The notes under the pieces were generated by a model that was given only the letters and a program-made list of their open reading frames with translations, searched no databases and was not told the DNA's origin. DNA of 64,000 nucleotides from Pantoea agglomerans (GTDB lineage: Bacteria; Pseudomonadota; Gammaproteobacteria; Enterobacterales; Enterobacteriaceae): assembly GCF_021397715.1 (NCBI RefSeq), contig NZ_CP090207.1, forward strand, positions 3,100,001-3,164,000. Direction: 5' to 3'. The position numbers and the translations under genes are program-made. The number at the start of each line of letters is the position of its first letter. Positions within the stretch are counted from its first letter, which is position 1. This document shows positions 59,971 to 64,000 of this stretch, piece after piece.

Positions 59971-60420
59971 TTACTTCAAGCATTGCTCTCTGATGTACTG
60001 CTGCAATGCGGCTATTTTTGACTGGTCGCTTTTAATTCCGGATCGGATACCGAGAACGTTTCGTCCAGCAACTGGAGAGAGTTCGACGGTGGTTCCATTG
60101 TCCAGGCTGGCGGTGCCGGTGGTCTGCTTCGGACAGTTGCCTGAGACGAGCACCCGACCACCGCGATCAAGCTTGCGCTGCAAAGCATCATTTTCAGCTT
60201 TTGCACTGGCTAACTCCTTCGTGTATTTGGCATCAAGCGCGGCAACATCACGCTGACGCACTTGCATGTCATCAATCGTCTGTTGGCGCTCGGTTGCAAG
60301 GCTGTCAGCACTAACGTATTTACCGTGGTAGTAAATGGCTAGCCTGCAGACCAAAACCAGAATCACAATTAAGACGCCGAACAGCATGGTTCGCCAGCTA
60401 AATGGGAAGTTGATCATCAC
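59971..60420 (-). CDS. Rz: Rz-like inner-membrane spanin
   Basis: 149 residues. An N-terminal anchor (TMLFGVLIVILVLVCRLAIY, about 11-30) precedes a long periplasmic helical domain (ATERQQTIDDMQVRQRDVAA, LDAKYTKELASAKAENDALQ), ending KIAALQQYIREQCLK. This is the i-spanin of the Rz/Rz1 pair, which fuses inner and outer membranes at the last step of lysis. The start overlaps the previous stop (ATGA). Rz1 is nested inside it in another frame. Confidence 0.92.
   Translation of the reverse strand: MMINFPFSWRTMLFGVLIVILVLVCRLAIYYHGKYVSADSLATERQQTIDDMQVRQRDVAALDAKYTKELASAKAENDALQRKLDRGGRVLVSGNCPKQTTGTASLDNGTTVELSPVAGRNVLGIRSGIKSDQSKIAALQQYIREQCLK
60012..60191 (-). CDS. Rz1: Rz1-like outer-membrane spanin lipoprotein, nested in Rz
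   Basis: 59 residues, wholly inside Rz in a different frame. A lipoprotein signal (MLCSASLIAVVGC) is followed by a Pro-rich mature chain (RSRPPAPPAWTMEPP), which is the classic Rz1 pattern. Lipidation at the Cys of VVGC puts it in the outer membrane to meet Rz. ATG 60191 is followed by another at 60188; either may be used. Confidence 0.88.
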   Translation of the reverse strand: MMLCSASLIAVVGCSSQATVRSRPPAPPAWTMEPPSNSLQLLDETFSVSDPELKATSQK

Positions 60421-60818
60421 TCACCTGCCGGCGCAGCCTGAATTATCACTGTTCCGCCTTCCTTGTTAGCTTTATCAACAGCACTAGGATCGATTGCTAT
60501 TGAGCACTGCTTGCTGGAGCGGAGGAACTCGTTTTCTTTCTGCAATGAGTTAGCATGGGTCTCGGCAGTAGAGCGCCGGCGGCTTTCTTCATCGAGCGTT
60601 GTTGCCAGGCTATCGAGTCGCTTCGTAATCGGCCCTAATCCCTCAGCAAACTTCATGTTCCGCTCATTCGCCAGAATGAATTGCTCACGCAGGCGGTTGT
60701 TGCGATCTGTGAGGTTGGCATTGTCATACCAGAGCTTGCCAACGAACCCGATGATGATTACCGAGAAGATGACGGGGATGAAACGGCGATATCTCGCCAT
60801 TCGCGCTTTACCTGTCAT
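60417..60818 (-). CDS. Second spanin-like coiled-coil membrane protein
   Basis: 133 residues. An N-terminal anchor (FIPVIFSVIIIGFVGKLWY, about 13-31) and a long periplasmic coiled coil (about 38-100: LREQFILANERNMKFAEGLG, LDSLATTLDEESRRRSTAET) give the same topology as Rz. It ends with one Cys (SKQCSIAID) and a short polar tail. It lies between endolysin and Rz, overlapping both by four bases. LysB-like proteins have similar shape, so it may be an i-spanin duplicate or a regulator of lysis. Confidence 0.7.
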   Translation of the reverse strand: MTGKARMARYRRFIPVIFSVIIIGFVGKLWYDNANLTDRNNRLREQFILANERNMKFAEGLGPITKRLDSLATTLDEESRRRSTAETHANSLQKENEFLRSSKQCSIAIDPSAVDKANKEGGTVIIQAAPAGE

Positions 60819-61444
60819 AGGAGCACCTGCTCTGCAATCCTTGTGCGCGCAATGCGATCTGCCAGCCCGTTTGTGCCGCCATTAATCCGGCGGGTAAGCC
60901 CGGTCACGTCAGAAGCATCGGCGAAGCGGTTGCAGTCGTTAGCCTGCCAGAACCAGCCAGCCGAGCGAGCGGCATTGACGTCTTCCAGCAGTAAATCGGG
61001 ATTAGATAGAAGCGGCAGGTTTAATGCTTTACCGCAGGCTGCGTAGTTATCGCGGAAGGTAACCTGTTTCAGCCCTCGCCCACGATATTTCCAGCCATCT
61101 CCATTCAGGTTGTTACCATAGCGTCCACCGTAAACGATATTGGCAATGGCAGCCTGCCGCTCCTGCGATAAGGCTGGCTCACCTGACTTGCGGCCGAGCT
61201 GCTCACGCTGTGCAGCAGTAAGACGGGATGCGAAGATTGCCAGTCCGGCAACTGAGTAATTCAGGCTTTCCCTGATTACAGTGAACCCGCCTGACTCCGT
61301 ACCAACCTGTGCAATGAAGTAAGCCTGGCGCTTTGGTGTATCAATGCCGAACTCTTTCATTGCAGCCAGAACGTGTGGATACCACCGGCTGGCGAGTGCA
61401 TCAGAAATAGATGCAGCCTTTTCAAACTGGTCTCTGGTCATCAT
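60815..61444 (-). CDS. GH19 endolysin
   Basis: 209 residues of the chitinase class I/GH19 endolysin family. The catalytic Glu50 lies in FIAQVGTESGGF; GWKYRGRGLKQVTFRDNYAA and GWFWQANDCNRFAD follow as expected. It lacks a signal or anchor sequence, so it depends on the holin to reach peptidoglycan. Start overlaps the holin stop (ATGA). Confidence 0.94.
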   Translation of the reverse strand: MMTRDQFEKAASISDALASRWYPHVLAAMKEFGIDTPKRQAYFIAQVGTESGGFTVIRESLNYSVAGLAIFASRLTAAQREQLGRKSGEPALSQERQAAIANIVYGGRYGNNLNGDGWKYRGRGLKQVTFRDNYAACGKALNLPLLSNPDLLLEDVNAARSAGWFWQANDCNRFADASDVTGLTRRINGGTNGLADRIARTRIAEQVLL

Positions 61445-61764
61445 TCAGCAACTCCCGAATCTCCTGCAGCTTTCTGCAGGAAACGCTTTTCAAGGGTTTT
61501 AATCAGAGATGAACCGGACCAGCCAGCCATACCACAGATTGCGCCGGTGACTTCCTGCGGCCACTGCCAGTAAATGGCGAGCAGCATCATGAGGAACCCG
61601 GCAAACACGGAGACGATCATCTGAAGACACAGGGTGCGCCAGCTGAAAGCGTCCCCGCTTAATACCTTGTAGGCGTATGCTGCTATCGACCCGAGGACTG
61701 TCATCCCCAGGGCGATCATGGCGGCGAATAAGCCCGGATCTGATTTATATGGCATGCGACGCAT
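61441..61764 (-). CDS. Lambda-type holin with possible dual start
   Basis: 107 residues from ATG 61764 (MRRMPYKSDPGLFAAM) or 104 from ATG 61755. Three hydrophobic segments (about 14-33, 45-62, 70-88) and a basic C-terminus fit class I holins. The N-terminus parallels lambda S (MKMPEKHDLL): two ATGs three codons apart with basic residues between, the arrangement that makes antiholin and holin from one gene. GGGGTAGGA lies just upstream and could serve either start. It begins the lysis cassette downstream of the late promoter. Confidence 0.85.
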   Translation of the reverse strand: MRRMPYKSDPGLFAAMIALGMTVLGSIAAYAYKVLSGDAFSWRTLCLQMIVSVFAGFLMMLLAIYWQWPQEVTGAICGMAGWSGSSLIKTLEKRFLQKAAGDSGVAE

Positions 61765-61855
61765 TCCTACCCCCTGATACGGGGACTTATCCTGTTTAGG
61801 AATTGATGACATTGTGAACAGAACAAGCCCGGTTAAACTTCCCACTGTCACCTGA

Positions 61856-62614
61856 GAAACCTTCCCGAGCTTTCCCGCCGTCTAATGCCCGACGCAGCCT
61901 TAGTTGATCACAATGAGAATCCCGCGATTGCGGATATCCACCGTAGAAAAAAGCGCCCGCGTAAAAGACACAGGATGAAGTGTGAGGAAATCCATTGGGC
62001 GCTGAAATGAAAAAAGGCCGCTCTAATGGCGACCTTCTGAAATAGTTAAGTGATGTTACTTATCCGCTACAGGGTATGAGGTGAATCTTATCCCCGGGAG
62101 GGGATGAGCCGATTATATGAGTTTATTCGGCTCAGGTATTGTGGTGGCCGGTGCTGATCTCCGGCATCTAGGAAAACATGATTAGCTCTCGAGGTTTCGC
62201 TTATCACATACCGCGCATCAGCCTGCGCATTCACCACAACGGAAATAGCACTGAACGGATCGACTGGGGATTACCCGCCGGCTGCGTGGATTAGCTTATG
62301 AGGCTGTCACGCCAATGCTATCACCTGTTGTGCGCCCATTATTAATCACACCGGGCCAGTGCGCCAAATTCGGTTATGAGGGATTGGAAGACCTCACTGA
62401 CTTACAGGCTGTTAAGCCGCCATCAGAACTGCATCATCGTTTGCATTTATCTTTGTGGTTCGTTTCTAAAAACCCGCAAAGTCGCTCGCGAAAACTATCG
62501 GAAAGAGCACTGATACGCGTTGTCACATTCCCCGGCGACATTTCACGGCGCGCTATTCTGGAGTCGGGGTATGCCGTTCGACCTAATGCTCTTACCTGAT
62601 ACTTTCGCGCCAAT
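61856..62614. other. Late leader between terminator and holin, structured, no firm gene
   Basis: About 760 bp. On the minus strand it is the leader of the late transcript. Stems include ATCCCC/GGGGAT (62090-62105) and GAGCCGA/TCGGCTC (62106-62133), back to back. On the plus strand there is a 38-codon frame at 62178-62294 with an AGGA site (starts ISSRGFAYHIPRISLRI) and a 94-codon frame at 62315-62599 without a clear site. Either might be real, but I recognise neither. Confidence 0.4.
62011..62036 (-). terminator. Terminator in the late leader
   Basis: On the minus strand AAGGTCGC (62029-62036) pairs with GCGGCCTT (62014-62021, one wobble) around seven bases and is followed by a T-run. It lies about 250 bases before the holin start, a second barrier that Q-modified polymerase would have to pass. 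Confidence 0.65.
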
Positions 62615-62650
62615 AAAAAACGCCCTCGCAGTTGGTGAGACCGGAGGGCG
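62615..62650 (-). terminator. tR'-like terminator of the late promoter
   Basis: On the minus strand CGCCCTC (62644-62650) pairs with GAGGGCG (62621-62627), followed by six T (62615-62620). It starts about 75 bases downstream of the candidate late promoter, the arrangement of lambda pR'-tR', where Q allows readthrough. Confidence 0.85.
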
Positions 62651-62730
62651 CTTTGACTATCACAAATCGATGGAACTGACTGGATTACGTTAACGCTTCA
62701 AACAACAGCGCGCAACTTCAACTGTTAGGA

Positions 62731-62759
62731 ATAATATCCCCAGTTTCGGGAAAAGTAAA
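62731..62759 (-). promoter_or_regulatory. Candidate late promoter pR'
   Basis: Minus strand: -35 TTTACT (62754-62759), 17-base spacer, -10 TATTAT (62731-62736). It lies 38 bases downstream of the Q stop codon and upstream of a strong terminator. This is the expected place and shape for the Q-dependent late promoter. Confidence 0.7.
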
Positions 62760-62796
62760 TAGTCCACGATAAATTAATGAGCTATTTCCGATTGCG

Positions 62797-63564
62797 CTAT
62801 CGAGTTACCTGATTGAGGGCGGCATTAGCCCATGATTCCTCCATCTCCACCTTGCCTATCAGGCCGTCATAGTACGGCTTAACGGACTTCTTCCAGGTAT
62901 CAAGCGACACCGCATCAGTGAGACCTGTGATTGTGCGATGAACATCCGTAGATGGAATGCGCTCATAACCGCGACCGCAACAGCGCTTACAGTCTCCCAG
63001 AACCGGAACGCCCTGCTCTTCAGTCAGTTTGCGATCAACCGCCCGGCCCCTCCCGCTACAGTCGCGACATGATGATGAGACCACGCCCTTCCCGTTGCAG
63101 GCTTTGCAGATAACGCGGACAACCTCTTTCACGCTTCTGGATGAACCGCCTGATAGCGGTGACTTCATGGTGAACACATCCGCCTCAATGAATCCTTTCG
63201 CCTGGCAGCATTCGCACGGCTTGACGCTGGCAGCGCTGCGGCAATAATCCATGTAGGCATAAGTTGCGAGCGTTTGCATAACCGCTGGCTTAATATCAGT
63301 GTCTAGCTTGCGCAAGGCGGCAACCTTATCGCAGGTACTCAAAGCATATTCAGTTAATAACGATACGGCGCGTCGGGCGTCGTTATCGCTTACTCCAACC
63401 TTACCCATAAACGCACTGTAACCCAGCGGAGCGCGACTTTGGGTCATTCCCATGGCTGCCATATAGTCAGTGCCAGATAAAGCATCTGAGGCTGTTGCAG
63501 GCGGCATACCGGCAAAGCTCGCTGTCTTCGCAAAATGATATTTGACTGTCGCTTCAAGCCCCAT
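62797..63564 (-). CDS. Q: Antitermination protein Q
   Basis: 255 residues. The N-terminal half is helical (YHFAKTASFAGMPPATASDA, MGMTQSRAPLGYSAFMGKVG). The middle has a DnaJ-type zinc-binding region with repeated C-x-x-C-x-G-x-G units (CECCQAKG, CKACNGKG, CRDCSGRG, CKRCCGRG). The C-terminal part is helical. This matches the lambdoid Q family with zinc finger, which loads on polymerase paused at pR' and lets it read through tR' into the late genes. It overlaps the YlcG-like gene by 11 bases. Confidence 0.9.
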   Translation of the reverse strand: MGLEATVKYHFAKTASFAGMPPATASDALSGTDYMAAMGMTQSRAPLGYSAFMGKVGVSDNDARRAVSLLTEYALSTCDKVAALRKLDTDIKPAVMQTLATYAYMDYCRSAASVKPCECCQAKGFIEADVFTMKSPLSGGSSRSVKEVVRVICKACNGKGVVSSSCRDCSGRGRAVDRKLTEEQGVPVLGDCKRCCGRGYERIPSTDVHRTITGLTDAVSLDTWKKSVKPYYDGLIGKVEMEESWANAALNQVTR

Positions 63565-63679
63565 GTTTAACTCCCATCATTTTCGCCATGTTATGAATGA
63601 TCTGATAATCAACCGCGAATCCACCTTTGCGTTTGTAGATGCGAAGGCGGAGCCACTTCTCTCTGAGGTATTCGGTCAT
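63554..63679 (-). CDS. YlcG-family small protein
   Basis: 41 residues (TEYLREKWLRLRIYKRKGG, then FAVDYQIIHNMAKMMG). It shares with E. coli DLP12 YlcG the W-x-RLR-x-Y-R...DYRI-x-x-N-x-AK pattern and the same place just before Q. The function is unknown. The start overlaps the NinG stop (ATGA), and the end overlaps the Q start. It is too short for most gene finders. Confidence 0.7.
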   Translation of the reverse strand: MTEYLREKWLRLRIYKRKGGFAVDYQIIHNMAKMMGVKHGA

Positions 63680-64000
63680 GCTACATACTCCATCTGACGT
63701 TTACGCAATTTCTCGTAATGGCGTGCCCGGCGCGTGAATATGGATTTCACTCGCTTCAGGTACTCGATATCGAATTTGCGAACGGTGTTGTCATGCTCGA
63801 TGCGCTCGACCCTGTGCAGGCCAAACTTCTCGATAAGGTTTATTCGGTAGGGGATCAGGTTTCCGGACAGGTCACGATTGCAGTGAACGCAGCCAGCATT
63901 ATTGTTGAAGACATTGAAGCGGAGCCATGGTGCCGCGGCTCGCGATCGGTAGTGACTGGCGTCTACTGCCCCGCCGCGCACTCCGTAGTTGAGTGGCTTG
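63676..64000 (-). CDS. ninG: Recombination protein NinG, C-terminal part (cut by window edge)
   Basis: At least 107 residues of the C-terminal half, open to the window edge. KPLNYGVRGGAVDASHYRSR, APWLRFNVFNNNAGCVHCNR and LSGNLIPYRINLIEKFGLHR match lambda NinG (Rap), a structure-specific endonuclease that resolves recombination intermediates. CVHCNR carries a zinc-binding CxxC. The N-terminus lies beyond the window. It ends the nin region; YlcG and Q follow in one transcript. Confidence 0.92.
   Translation of the reverse strand, partial: KPLNYGVRGGAVDASHYRSRAAAPWLRFNVFNNNAGCVHCNRDLSGNLIPYRINLIEKFGLHRVERIEHDNTVRKFDIEYLKRVKSIFTRRARHYEKLRKRQMEYVA

Larger units (their letters stand above)
33164..64000. 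mobile_element. Lambdoid siphophage prophage (partial, continues past window)
   Basis: From the tRNA-Arg junction to the right edge almost every gene is phage. The order on the minus strand from the right is ninG, ylcG, Q, late promoter, holin, endolysin, spanins, small and large terminase, portal, head morphogenesis, protease/scaffold, decoration, capsid, connectors, tail terminator, tail tube, chaperone, tape measure, M, L, K, I, J, cor and fibre. Head genes are of the DUF1073-portal/DUF2213 type (ES18/T1-like) rather than true lambda, while the tail tip is lambda-like. All structural genes look intact. Integrase, repressor and replication genes are not in view. Confidence 0.93.

Noticed and set aside
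62315..62599. 94-codon plus-strand frame in the late leader
   Set aside because: No clear ribosome-binding site and no recognised family; it is antisense to the late transcript. Kept only in the gap description.
1..64000. CRISPR arrays, rRNA genes or riboswitches
   Set aside because: No regularly spaced repeats and no rRNA or riboswitch signature was seen on either strand.

Overview
The window reads as a chromosomal segment of an enterobacterium. Protein similarity, an IS1222/ISEhe3-like IS3 remnant and the general flavour of the genes suggest Erwiniaceae (Pantoea/Erwinia), but this is an inference without a database search. It has three parts: ordinary and niche metabolism (about 0.4-10.4 kb), an accessory surface-structure island (about 10.7-32.4 kb), and most of a lambdoid siphophage prophage (33.16 kb to the right edge, where it continues).

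Left part. An isochorismatase-fold hydrolase and a broken TetR regulator are followed by a minus-strand operon of an exported alpha/beta hydrolase, an OmpR-type response regulator and its sensor kinase. Next come a small glycine-zipper protein and a compact tartrate-utilisation cluster: a divergent LysR regulator, then an MFS carrier, tartrate/malate dehydrogenase and a hydroxypyruvate reductase/glycerate kinase (ttuB-C-D order), ending in a clear intrinsic terminator. A repeat of about 165 bp lies on both sides of this cluster. An IS3 remnant and a kilobase of AT-rich, mostly decayed DNA mark the edge of the island.

Island. Everything from 12.9 to 32.1 kb is on the minus strand. In transcription order it first encodes a complete chaperone-usher fimbria of the Proteus MR/P type (major pilin, minor pilin, usher, chaperone, four minor pilins, two-domain tip adhesin). 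A run of twelve C lies just upstream of the adhesin start and could make the adhesin phase variable. After only 133 bp follows a tightly overlapping glycan operon: an unrecognised 104-residue protein, a PglL/Wzy-type O-oligosaccharyltransferase, a GT4 transferase, Wzm, Wzt, UDP-galactopyranose mutase, a GT2 transferase and, after a gap, a two-domain DUF4422-GT8 transferase. These parts match the Klebsiella D-galactan I (O2a) toolkit, with a PglL-like ligase added. The arrangement raises the untested possibility that an ABC-exported galactan is transferred to protein, perhaps to the neighbouring fimbria. An SgrR-like regulator lies just beyond.

Prophage. The left junction is the 3' half of a tRNA-Arg(UCU) gene, followed by phased repeats that look like integrase arm sites. 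The minus strand then runs from NinG, YlcG and antiterminator Q (right edge) through a late promoter and terminator pair, a lysis cassette, terminase, portal, head and tail genes to host-specificity protein J and a fibre. Probable lysogenic-conversion genes interrupt it: a UmuD-like protein without the catalytic Ser motif, a P63C-domain protein with repeated operator-like sites, a Cor exclusion lipoprotein with its own promoter and terminator, a plus-strand GNAT-like/small-protein cassette, and a 68-residue two-repeat protein. The integrase and early region lie outside the window.
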